Assembly (NCBI GenBank): GCA_039000515.1
Contig: JBCFYV010002352.1
Span: 1 to 64,000 of the forward strand
Source of the DNA: Timema cristinae
Taxonomy: Eukaryota; Arthropoda; Insecta; Phasmatodea; Timematidae
Length of the DNA stretch: 64,000 nt
Direction: 5' to 3'
In this document: positions 1 to 9,540 of the stretch, piece after piece
Numbering within the stretch: the first letter of the stretch is position 1
Layout: every line of letters starts with the position of its first letter
Made by a program: the position numbers and the translations under genes
The notes under the pieces: model-generated
Databases searched by the model: none
The model's input: the letters and a program-made list of their open reading frames with translations, nothing else
Told to the model about the DNA's origin: nothing

Positions 1-26
1 CACCACTAATTACCGATTAAAAACAT

Positions 27-308
27 GTGCGTCTACATAGGCTGAATGAACTAATGTCCAGAAACTGCTATGCTTCAAACTCTGTGCTACACCAGAAGCA
101 ATGCCACTACATTGTATGTCATGAGGGTGGCATAAACATGTGTTTATTGTCTAAACAACTGATAAAAAAGAGAAATAGAAGGTTATATAAGAATATTAAG
201 TCACTACATAACACCTTTTGTCTAGGTACCGTATATCACACATCATATGGTGACCTTGTGGTATTTCATCTTTAGTTTAATTTATACCACAATATTGTGA
301 GGTGATAT
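27..308. other. unassigned AT-rich DNA
   Basis: An 82-codon open frame runs along the plus strand here, but it has no recognisable domain, no splice signals I can defend and a composition like the surrounding DNA. I see no supported feature before the first SINE copy. Confidence 0.5.
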
Positions 309-477
309 GCATCGTGTCTTACTACACATTTAAGTTATAAGCATATGTACTAAATATGATAATTTTAGGGATGGCAAATATTGAATGTAATGAAAATGTA
401 CACGTATTTGTGTGGAGGAGTGGAAAACCACCCACAGTGCACCGACCAGGATTTGAAGTCTGATCTCACCGCCGTGG
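309..477 (-). repeat. SINE2 copy 1 (tRNA-derived), 5'-truncated
   Basis: Read on the minus strand this copy has the B-box-like segment, the body with the recurrent GGGTGGTTTTCC motif, the 'CATCCCTAA' segment and the 3' terminal segment ending in GTAGTAAGACACGAT. The same order appears in the other SINE2 copies of this window. It abuts a plus-strand copy head to head, so the two form an imperfect palindrome. SINE2 is my local name; I do not know the library name of this family. Confidence 0.7.
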
Positions 478-640
478 ACTATACCCAAAGTGACGGGTGA
501 TCGAGGTTTGAATCCCTGTTGGATGTATTGAGGGTGGTTTTCCCAAAATAGTTTTCCACTCTTCCTTCAAGCAAATGCAGCTAGCTTCCTCTAAATTCAA
601 CCTTACTCATCCCTAAGGTTCACATATTAGTGGATAAGAA
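478..640 (+). repeat. SINE2 copy 2 (tRNA-derived), partial
   Basis: The copy begins within the tRNA-like head (GATCGAGGTTTGAATCCC, a B-box match) and continues through GAGGGTGGTTTTCCC, a CTTCC..CAAATGCAG segment and CATCCCTAA. The last recognisable part resembles the family 3' end but is degraded. It is arranged head to head with copy 1. Confidence 0.7.
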
Positions 641-1018
641 GTATGCAGTCCCAGATTTGAGTGCCCTTACGCCCATGGGCCCCAAAAATTTTGCACCCTT
701 CCACTATATTACATAGAAAACTTTTTTTATTATTATTAGAAAACCATTATTTTTATAGATTTAATGCATTTGTTAATATAGATATTGATAGTTAAGTTAT
801 AAATATTTAGTATAGAAAATAATTGTGAATAACTGGAAAGTTTAGTATTGGGGGAAAATTTATAGGCTAAATGTTTACTTTTTAAATAAAATTGCAAAAA
901 TTCAGAAATAAACTATATTTAAAATTTAAAAAAAATATGTAGCTTAAATTTAAAGAACAAATATAAACCATTTAAAATATAACTATTTTAAGAAATGATG
1001 CAATAACAAATACTTATT
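641..1018. other. AT-rich intergenic or intronic DNA
   Basis: Runs of A and T with no long open frame, no RNA gene and no repeat I recognise. Confidence 0.5.
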
Positions 1019-1320
1019 AACTAGCCAATATTATTATTATTAGCACCACGTCTTACTACCCATTCGGGTTATACGCACTTACGCTAATGTGTAATGGTAG
1101 GGTGATTGTGAGATGAAATGAAGGACCTACAGTTTAACGTGGAATCCGAACCACGGTGGAGGCCTGGCATTCCCCACATTCACAAGATGTCTTGTCAGAA
1201 GTGAAGGAAGGGTTTGGTAATCAGATAAATCTTTGCCAGGACCGAGGATTGAACCCCGGCCGCCAGCATAGAAGTCCGACACCTTACCCCTAGACCACCA
1301 GGTCACCGAACTAGCCAATA
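1019..1320 (-). repeat. SINE1 copy 1, full length, with target-site duplication
   Basis: This is a tRNA-derived SINE in reverse orientation. The tRNA-like head is at the high-coordinate end (GGTGACCTGGTGGTCTAGG on the minus strand, an A-box match), followed by a B box (GGGTTCAATCCTCGG), a body of about 200 bases, the 3' terminal segment (GGGTAGTAAGACGTGGTGCTA) and a short AAT tail at 1029-1041. A perfect 12-base direct repeat, AACTAGCCAATA, sits at 1019-1030 and 1309-1320. It marks the target-site duplication and therefore retrotransposition. The 63-codon open frame inside it is not a gene. Confidence 0.92.
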
Positions 1321-2123
1321 AATAAATAGCAAGGTAGAGAATTTTGCTAAAAGATTTTTTTCCAACTGAAAATAGAGATGCATTAGCCTACAGAGGTTTT
1401 CTTCTAGCTTTTTAATTAGCAAATTAAAGAACCACATCTCAATTGTTAAGTTTTACACTAATATCATTTTCAATTGCAAGGTTACCTTGGTGATTTAATA
1501 TTTCCTGAGTTTGAGATGATCGCAGATAATAATTTTTAACTATAGCAAGAGCAGAAAATAGGCCTAACCTTTCAGCTGAGCAATTTGTAGATAGAGTGCT
1601 TAAGTAAATCTTCAGACACAAACATTTGAATCAGTACTATTAAGGTTTTTTTTTCTTTTGGCATTTTGTTTAAAAGTGATAAAAAGGAGCAAGACTTTTT
1701 TTCCATCTAAACTTATGAGGAAACTCTTCAGGTGAATACATTCAGTGGCAAATTACTCTTCAATATTTGACCAATAAAGCTGCCAAAGTTTATTGGCAGA
1801 TTCGTGAATTTCAATGACATATATTTCAGGAAGCAAAGACAAAAATTTGAATCTTTAAGAAAATTCATTGTGAATTTTTAATCTTTTCTCTATTTTTGTA
1901 GATAGTTTAAGAATAAACAAGTAACTATTAAGCAAGTTTGACCTACAATTTAAGTCATATTGAGAATTACAATTCTGGTTTTGTTTATAATAAGAATCTG
2001 ACTTGTAAAAAAATTGTTTTATTTTCGTTCCATTTATGACACAATTTAGCTACAGCGTCTTCACCTTCTTGAAAGATACTCTGTAACTTTTTCTCACACA
2101 AACTCTAGTATACTTCAAAAGGC
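1321..2123. other. AT-rich DNA between SINEs
   Basis: The short minus-strand open frame near 1439-1621 has no domain and no recognisable splice context. I see no supported gene here. Confidence 0.5.
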
Positions 2124-2456
2124 TTTTTTATTTATTAGGGTGACCTGGTGGTCTAGGTGTAAGATGTCGGACTTCTATGCTGGCGGCCGGGGTTCAATCC
2201 TCGGTCCCGGCACAGATTTATCTGATTACCAAACCCTTCCTTCACCTCTGACAAGACGTGTATTAATCACAACTTGTGAATGTGTGGAATGCCAGGCCTC
2301 CACCGTGGTTCGGATTCCACGTTAAACTGTAGGTCCTTCATTACATCTCACAATCACCCTACCATTACACATTAGCGTAAGTGCGTATAACCCGAACGGG
2401 TAGTAAGACGCGGTGCTAATAATAATAATAATAATAATAATATTTTTTTATTTATT
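2124..2456 (+). repeat. SINE1 copy 2, full length, with AAT tail and target-site duplication
   Basis: The copy starts at about 2138 with GGTGACCTGGTGGTCTAGG. It has the A box, the B box (GGGTTCAATCCTCGG), the same body as copy 1 and the same 3' terminal segment, ending at 2416-2442 in an AAT microsatellite. A 13-base repeat, TTTTTTATTTATT, occurs at 2124-2136 and 2444-2456 as the likely target-site duplication. It closely matches copy 1 in the opposite orientation, so both insertions are fairly young. Confidence 0.92.
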
Positions 2457-2465
2457 TAGCGGCAC

Positions 2466-2652
2466 ATGGTTTGAAGAATGAGGAATGTTATATTTATTAG
2501 AAGTATAACCACATTTGAGTGAAGGGATTGTGGAGAACCATTTTGGGAGAGAAAAAAAACTCAGAGCACCCGACCAAAATTTGAACCTCGATCTCCCCGT
2601 CATTGGCAGTCCAATCTACTGCGAGAGTGATGCCATATACTATGCATCCATC
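2466..2652 (-). repeat. SINE2 copy 3, 3'-truncated
   Basis: On the minus strand the tRNA-like head (CATCACTCTCGCAGTAGATT), the GACGGGGAGATCGAGG B-box region, the GGTCGGGTG segment and the CTCCACAAT..CACTCAAATG segment follow one another as in other copies. The 3' terminal segment is missing. It lies directly beyond the tail of SINE1 copy 2. Confidence 0.7.
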
Positions 2653-3816
2653 AAAGAGTAAAAAATACATAATTTCTTCAAGGACAGTAAGAAATGAATA
2701 CTGTATAGAGGCTTACTACACGATAAAAGTCCATTTCTTTAGATTGAAGCTGTACAATCATTGCATTAAATCTTTTGAGGATAGCAAATTCCAAACAACA
2801 GTCAGAGGCCATTTCAGGAGAGTTAACTTTTTGTAGTAACCTTTATGCTTTTGACATGGTTAACAACTCCCCACTACTTTCTCCATCAATTAACTTTTAA
2901 AGTTTTAAATACTAATTGCAAGCTGAGTCTGAGTCTAGGCTCTTGCATACTTCGTTTCTTGAAGACCAGCGAGAGGAATTTCAGTGCTAAGTTGCTAGAA
3001 GTAAAAACTGTGTTTAAAAATATCTGGATTCGTGTCCACAATTAAATAAAAATACTTAGATTATGTTACCTCTGATGATTTCATCAGTGATAGACATTGC
3101 CACAATCTTCATTAGAAGATAATAACTAAAAAGTTATTGCTTTTTCAGGATTTCCATACTTTAGCAATGTGTCCTGCTATAAATGGGTCATCCTTATTGC
3201 TATGAACTTTAAGCACATCATTAAATTTCCATTGTGTACTGAACCAAACACTTCATTATCACCTCGAAATGACAAAGTATAAGAAGAAAGTTTCTTCGCC
3301 AGAGAAACTACACTATGAAGCACACACCGCCAGTATTTAATCTCTTCCTCTAACTGGGTGATCAATTGTTTGTCAAATCTACACAGTTCCTTTCTTCTAA
3401 TCTTAAATTTTAAAAAACATTAACCATGAGCGGTAGACTTTTAATGGTCAACTACCCGTTGGTTAACGTGCTTTCAGTAATTGAAACCACTTGTTGCAAA
3501 GTAGGATTATGATTCTCCAAACAGTTTACAAGGTGCATAAAAAATCTTAGCCCTGGCTACATGAATTAAAACTAAACAATCACTTTCCATCACGCTTACA
3601 TTCAACAGCTTATGTTGAAATGAGCTTTTGAAAGGAGCCTTTGTTGATCTGGATATTTACGTTTAGACTTGTTAAAATCAACATACTCATTCTGATTAAA
3701 GCCATACTTTATCAAATAGTCTCTGGTTTTATCATTAATATTACAAAAAACAAGATCAGCAGTAATTTTAAGAATGTCTGCTTCAAATTGTTAAAAAAAA
3801 AAATTAAATAAGCTAA
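2653..3816. other. unassigned DNA
   Basis: Several frames of 60-77 codons occur on both strands (for example 2603-2836 plus and 3177-3365 minus). None shows a domain, a splice donor and acceptor pair or a composition that separates it from the flanks. Confidence 0.4.
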
Positions 3817-3829
3817 TTATTTTCCTTTA

Positions 3830-4110
3830 TAGGCCTTTGCACTAGTGATTGCCTCGGGAGCCCATGCCTGTGGGTTCACACCCATCCAGGGTCGACGGGT
3901 TTTTCTTGGACGATAAAAGTCCATAGCACAGCTAGTTTCCTTCTGAGAATAAGTAACGCCATTGGTCCTATGTTGATTGTGACATGTAAAAGAACCCTGG
4001 AAGGTATGGGACAATACCTTTCTTGGCCCATAATGGTGGGTCCTTTTGCTCTTGCACAGGAAAAATTCTTGTGTGTTGATATAATCATTCGTTTTATAAA
4101 GTGAAAGTTG
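3830..4110 (+). repeat. possible third dispersed-repeat family (tRNA-like element)
   Basis: A more GC-balanced block stands out from AT-rich flanks. It contains GTGGGTTCACACCC near 3869-3882, which resembles a pol III B box, followed by a structured body that includes a GACATGTAAAAGAACCC segment. The minus-strand frames of 118 and 70 codons across it read through this block and are probably accidental. No second copy was seen in the window, so the repeat call is inferred. Confidence 0.35.
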
Positions 4111-4430
4111 AATACCCAAAATAAATAAAAAAATCAACAATTTCAGCATCATTACTTGAGAAAGAAGATGCAACAGGTTCTGCTTTCTTTTTAGAAAAAT
4201 GAGTAGGCCTATAATTTTGGTGTCTGATAAAAAAAATCAGTTTCTTTAGTTTTTTCTCTTCTTGAAGCTTTATGTAGGCTATAAAGTCCCACTCAAACGT
4301 TTTCTTTCATCCATTTTCAAAATTATTTCTAATTAAATAGGTCTACTGCAATTAATTAAAAAACTTCAAGCTTGTAAAAGAGAAAAATATTGTTAAGTTA
4401 TTTAACCTAAATATTTTAAAGGTTTTAAAA

Positions 4431-5209
4431 GGAACTTTTGGAGGTCAACATTGAAAGTCAAAAGTGATGGTGATTTTAAAACATAAAGAGCCGCTGAAAA
4501 TCTAATGTGAAAACCAGGAGATGGAAAACAGAGAGAAGTTCAAGTACCTGGGAACTCTGCTGACAAAGGATGCCTACTGCACCAAAGCAAATTAGGTTGA
4601 GTATCGTCATGGCCAAGGAAGTTTCGACAAGAGGTTACTGCTAACAGCAAATTAGTTTGGAACTGAGGAAGAAACTGATGAAATGCTACTTTTGGAACAT
4701 CACACCGTGGAGCATAAACTTGGACTCTTGGGAAGGTGGAAAAAAACTACTTTGAGAATTTTGAAATGTGATGCTGGAGAAGATCAGGTGGACAGACAGG
4801 TGATAAATGAAGAAGTCCTAAGAAGAGTGGTGAGAAGATCAGGTGGACAGACAGGGTGATAAATGAAGAAGTCCTAAGAAGATGGTGAGAAGATCAGGTG
4901 GACAGACAGGTGATAAATAAGAAGTCCTAAGAAGAGTGGGTGAGAAGAGAACCATTTTGGATGAGATTCTTCAATGCAAATACAAACTGGATCGGACACA
5001 TCTTTAGGAGGAACTGTCTTCTGCACAACGTCAAAGAAGGAAAGGTTGAGGGAAAGACGAGCTTAGGAAGGAGGAGGATTCAAATACTAGATAACTTGAA
5101 GGAAAGAATAACATTAGGGAGCTCAAGGAGGAGGCAGAGGACAGGGCACATTGGTGGTCTATGTTCACGGAACAAAAGGAATGGATCTGTCTTAAAACAG
5201 AATAAATAA
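4431..5209 (+). pseudogene. RTE/BovB-type LINE reverse transcriptase, C-terminal fragment
   Basis: When frameshifts are allowed, three short stretches match the C-terminal part of RTE/BovB LINE polymerases, downstream of the catalytic palm. They are EKFKYLGTLLTKDAYC at about 4529-4580, LELRKKLMKCYFWN at about 4660-4700, and the terminal NWIGHIFRRNCLL, GRRRIQILDNLKER and a DRxHWW-type end. The element is dead: it has in-frame stops, at least three frameshifts, no endonuclease and no catalytic core, and a tandem triplication inside it. The frame at 4940-5209 is the longest surviving piece. The family assignment rests on remembered family features, not on a search. Confidence 0.82.
4777..4950 (+). 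repeat. tandem triplication (55-base unit) inside the LINE ORF
   Basis: Three nearly identical 55-base units occupy 4777-4831, 4832-4886 and 4887-4941, and a fourth starts at 4942. Each contains AGATCAGGTGGACAGACAGG and GAAGTCCTAAGAAGA and covers the WTDRV..NEEVLRRV part of the polymerase. The unit length is not a multiple of three, so it breaks the frame. Units 1 and 3 lack one G that unit 2 keeps. Confidence 0.9.
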
Positions 5210-5271
5210 TAATATTATAATAATGATAATGATAATAATAATAATGATGATAATGATTATTATTTTATTTT
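5205..5271 (+). repeat. AAT/GAT microsatellite, LINE 3' tail
   Basis: The LINE coding remnant runs straight into an imperfect AAT/GAT repeat with almost no 3' UTR. Short microsatellite tails of this kind are usual for RTE elements. The tail abuts the reversed tail of a SINE2 fragment. Confidence 0.8.
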
Positions 5272-5390
5272 TTAGCACCGCGTCTTACTACCCCTCAGGA
5301 TATACGCTTTAAGTACTAATTACGCTAATGGATTGGGAATTGTGAAGGTTGAATTAGAGGAAGTGAACCCGCATTTGCGTGGAGGGGATA
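5272..5390 (-). repeat. SINE2 copy 4, 3' fragment
   Basis: Minus strand: CCTCCACGCAAATGCGGG, then a CATTAGCGTAATTAG segment and the terminal GGGTAGTAAGACGCGGTGCTA. Only the 3' half is present. A small imperfect AAT/GAT microsatellite follows at 5391-5420. Confidence 0.7.
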
Positions 5391-5420
5391 ATGATGATAA
5401 TAATAAAAAATAATAAAAGG

Positions 5421-7200
5421 AACTCAACTGACTACCTACAGTATGTAAACATACAGCACAATTTCTAACCCATAAACAACAACACACCATCTGCCATCTG
5501 ACCACCACATATTCACAAAGTAGGCCTAGTTAGGTAGTGTTATTTAACCCAAAGTATTTAAATAATATTAAGTTAGCATTAAATTAGGGCCTGCTAAACT
5601 AATATTTAAATACATACTAAGATAATTAAAAAAAGAAATAGAATACAATTAGATAACTAAACAATAAATAAAGAACAAAAATAGGCCTGTAGGTATTGCT
5701 GACTGCAAAAATTCCCGCATGCTCAAAATTTTTCCCTTTGGTGCATTGAAAACTTCCCTGCATCATATTTAAAATTTGGCGCGAGTTTTAAAAATTGTTA
5801 TCTATGAACATTTGACGGCGTGGGCCTGCCCACGTGGTCCGTCCCTAAATTCGGGATTGAAATGCATGTATCTCAAATGGGTAGTAAGATATGAGCCCAA
5901 AAAACTATGCATGACAGCGATGCAGCCCTACCTAAATGGTGCCCTAGCCATTTTTATGGATGCTTACCCTACCACTACAGCACTGGATATACAGTGCACA
6001 CAAAAATTCCTTGCCCCTCTCCTTAGGAAAAGTACATACTTGATTCTCATGTGTTCAGATACTGGTAGGCCTTATCATGAGCTACGTTTATGGGTCAATA
6101 TCAAAATTAGGGACAGATTGTAAATCCAAAGATTAAAAAAATATGTATGGAAAATAATTATTTATTGCAGGATTACACAAAAAGTATTAAAAATTAAGTA
6201 ATAATAACAGCAGAGCTTTGAATTTTACAATTTTCTTGTATTTTTTTTTTTTTAGTTTTACTAAAGTGGCTACCCATAATCCATAGCTTTGCTAATGCTG
6301 TTTCAGATGCACATAAATGTGTTATAATCTCAAAAGATCCAAATAAAATATGTATTTTACTAAGTATAGGCCCCTACCATTTTTTTAACAAAAATGTAAA
6401 AAATTTATACATTTTCTTAATTTATTGGAATTAGGATTTTCTAAGTGAAGAATCATACAAAATTCATGTATTAGTGATTTTTAAATTTTCCAAAATCCAA
6501 AGAAAATTAAGTTTTACATTTCTCATTTTTTATTTAAGTTTTTAATAGCTCAAATGTTAATAATATTTATTTTTTTAATAAGACTGTTAATGATAAAAAA
6601 AAAAAGTGATTTTATTGTAGTTAGTGAAGTGACACAGGCGTTAAGTGAAGTGTTGCGGGTTTTTAGCGAAGTAAATTTTTGGGAAGACAGCATTTACATT
6701 TAAAATTTCACTTTACTAACGTGAGCTACGTGACTATCATTAGTTTTGTCATCTAACTGAGGTTAGCGAGTGATAAAACAATTTTTGTCACCAAGCAACT
6801 TTAGCAAAGTATAATACCATTTTCATCACTAAGCAGCGTTAGCAAAATAATACCATTTCCATTACCAAGCAACGTTAGGGAAGTGATGTTTCGGGGACTT
6901 TTGAGTTTCATAATATAAGTATAAAACGCAAACAAACATTGAGGTTAGTTCCTACCTCCATTTACGTTCAAATGAACTGGTATTGGATTAGTTATTTCAA
7001 AAACTCTCAAATTATATTAATGTTTGCGAAGTGATTTGCAATTAACATACCCTTATATAACTTAAACTATTTACCTGAATATTCGTAATGTTGACCGAAT
7101 AATATTAAATAAACTTTTTAACTAATGAAATATCATAATTTAGTAGGTATAGGACAACAACACACTACGGCTAATGGGGAAAAGTGGAGCATTCTGGAAG
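5421..7200. other. AT-rich DNA without a supported gene
   Basis: The 115-codon plus-strand frame at 5776-6123 has no recognisable domain and no splice context, so I do not call it. A small degenerate tandem repeat lies at 6782-6894 and is listed separately. Confidence 0.5.
6782..6894. repeat. short degenerate tandem repeat, about 37-base unit, three copies
   Basis: Three units share CACCAAGCA..TTAGCAAAGT..AATACCATTT with substitutions and small indels. Just upstream, related words such as TTAGTGAAGTG and TTAAGTGAAGTG recur (6620-6660). The function is unknown. Confidence 0.6.
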
Positions 7201-7217
7201 GTTTTAGTGCCAAATTC

Positions 7218-7593
7218 AAAATATGTATTATCTTTATAGAATTCAATATGAAAATATTTAGTATAATTAAGTATAAGTGAGAAAGAATTTTGTGAAATTA
7301 CAAACTTTTACTATATAGTAAGTCTATATAGAATAATTAAAATATAATAATTTATTAATTAATACACATATGATTTAAGATATCAGAACATTAAAAAATA
7401 ACACCTTAAAAATTTGAGTCAAGGTCACAACACATGTTAACAAGTAAAAATATAACGAAAAAAACAAATAATTTAACTTAGGCCTAATTAAACCATATAA
7501 ATAATCAGTGACTAATGTTTGGTTATAATATAATTGAAAATAAATTTTATGAAAAACTGAAATATTGAAGAAATGTTGAATTATATAACAGTT
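7218..7593 (+). repeat. left arm of a 0.9-kb inverted repeat
   Basis: This arm is the near-complete reverse complement of 7751-8120. Matching landmarks include TATAGAATTCAATATG (outer edge), TTTACTATATAGTAAGTCTATA, TGTTAACAAGTAAAAATATA and GAATTATATAACAGTT (inner edge). Differences are mostly single bases and small indels. Confidence 0.9.
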
Positions 7594-7750
7594 TGATTCT
7601 GGTATTCACTGGAGCAACTCACACAGGCATAGTCAAATGTCCTGAGGATGGCACCGTAGATGTGCCGAAACGTGTAGAATTTTAAAGCTGTCTCTACGAT
7701 GGCTAAAAAGGAGCAAGGGAATTTTTCATATAAGATAATAGAATTCATTT
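7594..7750 (+). repeat. loop of the inverted repeat, with a Penelope-like terminal-repeat motif
   Basis: The 157-base spacer is much less AT-rich than the arms. It contains CCTGAGGATGGCAC, a 7-base loop and GTGCCGAAACG. This kind of word is familiar from terminal repeats of Penelope-like retroelements, which are known to carry hammerhead ribozyme motifs. No reverse transcriptase is visible nearby. Confidence 0.5.
7642..7692 (+). ncRNA. hammerhead-ribozyme-like core (incomplete)
   Basis: CTGAGGA (7642-7648) fits the CUGANGA core. GGCAC (7650-7654) and GTGCC (7662-7666) form a perfect 5-pair stem II with a 7-base loop, and GAAAC follows at 7667-7671. A possible cleavage triplet GTC is at 7690-7692, which would give only a 2-pair stem III. 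I cannot find a convincing stem I, so this may be a decayed or non-cleaving copy. Confidence 0.4.
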
Positions 7751-8120
7751 AACTGTTATATAATTCAACATTTCTTCAATTTTTTTCAATTTTTCTTAAA
7801 ATTTCTTTTCAATTATATTACAACCAAACATTAGTCACTGATTATTTATATGGTTTAATTAAGTTAAATTATTTGTTTTTTTTTCATTATATTTTTTACT
7901 TGTTAACATGTGTGTGACCTTGACTCACATTTTTAATGTGTTATTTTAATAATATTTTGATATCTTAAAATCATATGTGTATTAAAACAATAAATTATTA
8001 TATTTTAATTAATCTATAGACTTACTATATAGTAAAAGTTTTAATTTCACAAAAATTCTTTCTCACTTATACTTAATTATACTAAATATTTTCATATTGA
8101 ATTCTATAAAGATAATTTAA
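7751..8120 (-). repeat. right arm of the 0.9-kb inverted repeat
   Basis: Reverse complement of 7218-7593, beginning AACTGTTATATAATTC and ending near TGAATTCTATAAAGATAA. Similarity stops abruptly beyond about 8120. No clear target-site duplication flanks the structure. Confidence 0.9.
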
Positions 8121-9067
8121 TATTGCTTCCTTATTACAATATCATCATTATTTCAAAAATCAAAATATTGTATTTGTCCAGCGTGTTACTTGGGGACAAA
8201 CAATGATTAAAATGTTGAAATCAAAGAATAATTTATTAAATTTAATGGATTCTTTAAATGAAAATAACAGTATTACAGGAATATTTTACCATGGATATAT
8301 ATTTTTTACTTTATTTTTTATTTTTGTATAAACTTAAAACTTCGAAATTCAGAGGTGGGACAGTTAGCGAGCTGATGAAAGGGACTTTTAATAATTGTTG
8401 GTCTAATTTGTTTTTACTATATCATATTTAAATGTTTATATTTTATACACACTCTACTACTGAAAAAAAAATGTGTTTTAAAAATAACAAAATATTTATA
8501 TGGCCAGGAGACATAAATTGGCCCTAGATTTGAGAATGACCCTTATAGGGAGGGCCTAATGTTCCATTCAAGATCTGACTCCTGGTTTAAAGTATACTTT
8601 TCAAATAAGAGTGTAATGTGCTAAAAAAAAAATCCCTTACTACAAAATTTTTGATTAACTTTCAACACCTTTTTTTTCTGAACTAAAGCCAGTGGCTTAT
8701 GGAATGTTTCCAGGCCAAGCAAGGGTTGACAGATTTTAAGTTAATAAAGTGTTCCCTCCCCTCATTAGGACTAGGCCTATGCATTGGACCAACATACAAA
8801 ACATAGTAGAAGTATGATATAGTGTGGTTTGATATATACCGAGTATTAAAATTTTAGAAGAATTTCACACAGTGAAGATGTCTCCTGAAAATTCTTGCTT
8901 TTAGAAATGAATTATCAGTAAACTAGTGATTCTGGATCACCGTTTATCAAAAAGGCTAGCATCTCTGCACATGGCAGCCTAAAGATGTGTTAATTTTGAT
9001 ATAAGTCTGGGATGTATGGAGGGTGTAGTAGGAGTGGTAAGAACATAAAATATCAATGCAGGCTTAC
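8121..9067. other. AT-rich DNA, possibly intron of the 9.1-kb exon
   Basis: No open frame of note. If the candidate exon upstream on the minus strand is real, this is the start of its downstream intron, because a consensus donor lies at its border. Confidence 0.4.
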
Positions 9068-9508
9068 CTCATCTTCAGAATCATAACTACTGGAATCAAA
9101 GTTGCTGTCACATTCACTCCAATCTTCAGAGTTGAAATTTAACATTGGGTTTAGTTGAACAAAATCCTTAATTTGATCAGTGTCTTTTTCATGGTTTTTG
9201 CAGTGAGTATCAAACATCACAAAACTATCTTCACTATCAAGTGAACATTCTGAGGAAATCCTCGAGCGCACTGCACACAAATCTAAAGAACCATCGATTG
9301 AATTTGAAGGTGCGAAAAATGTCAAGAACCCTAAACTTTTTTTTATACAACTCTCTTTAGTCAGGCCCGATATATTTTTGCAAGTTTCTGCCATAGCAAA
9401 AGTTCTATAATTGTTTGGTTCTGGAAATATGGGGCTTAATTGATTGCATAAAATTGTTTTTCTAGGTGTGCTGATTTTACAACAAAGTGATTTCATATTG
9501 TATGTCAT
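9068..9508 (-). CDS. candidate coding exon of an acidic Ser/Asp-rich protein
   Basis: The plus-strand neighbours are AT-rich, but this minus-strand block stays open for 147 codons from an ATG at 9508 and ends at AG|GTAAGC, a near-perfect splice donor. An in-frame TAA lies just upstream of the ATG, so either this is the first coding exon or the exon starts at an acceptor (TTCTTTTAG) at about 9541. The protein has a neutral N-terminal half and a very acidic C-terminal half with short motifs RSRISSECSLDSEDSFV and NFNSEDWSECDSNFDS. The acidic 'DSEDSFVMFD' style recalls the region before the KVxF motif in PPP1R15/GADD34-type phosphatase-1 subunits. That motif itself would have to be in a later exon and was not found, so the family idea is weak (about 0.25). 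The exon idea is stronger. Confidence 0.55.
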
Positions 9509-9540
9509 TTGTAATTTACAAAGGCCACTTTAAATTATCA

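Noticed and set aside
1127..1318. Minus-strand frame in SINE1 and the similar plus-strand frame at 2140-2325
   Set aside because: The near-identical peptides come from two SINE copies, not from paralogous genes.
3817..4173. 118-codon minus-strand frame
   Set aside because: It reads through a tRNA-like repeat block, so it is more likely accidental than a gene.
5776..6123. 115-codon plus-strand frame
   Set aside because: No domain, splice context or homology I can recognise, and chance frames of this length are expected in 64 kb.
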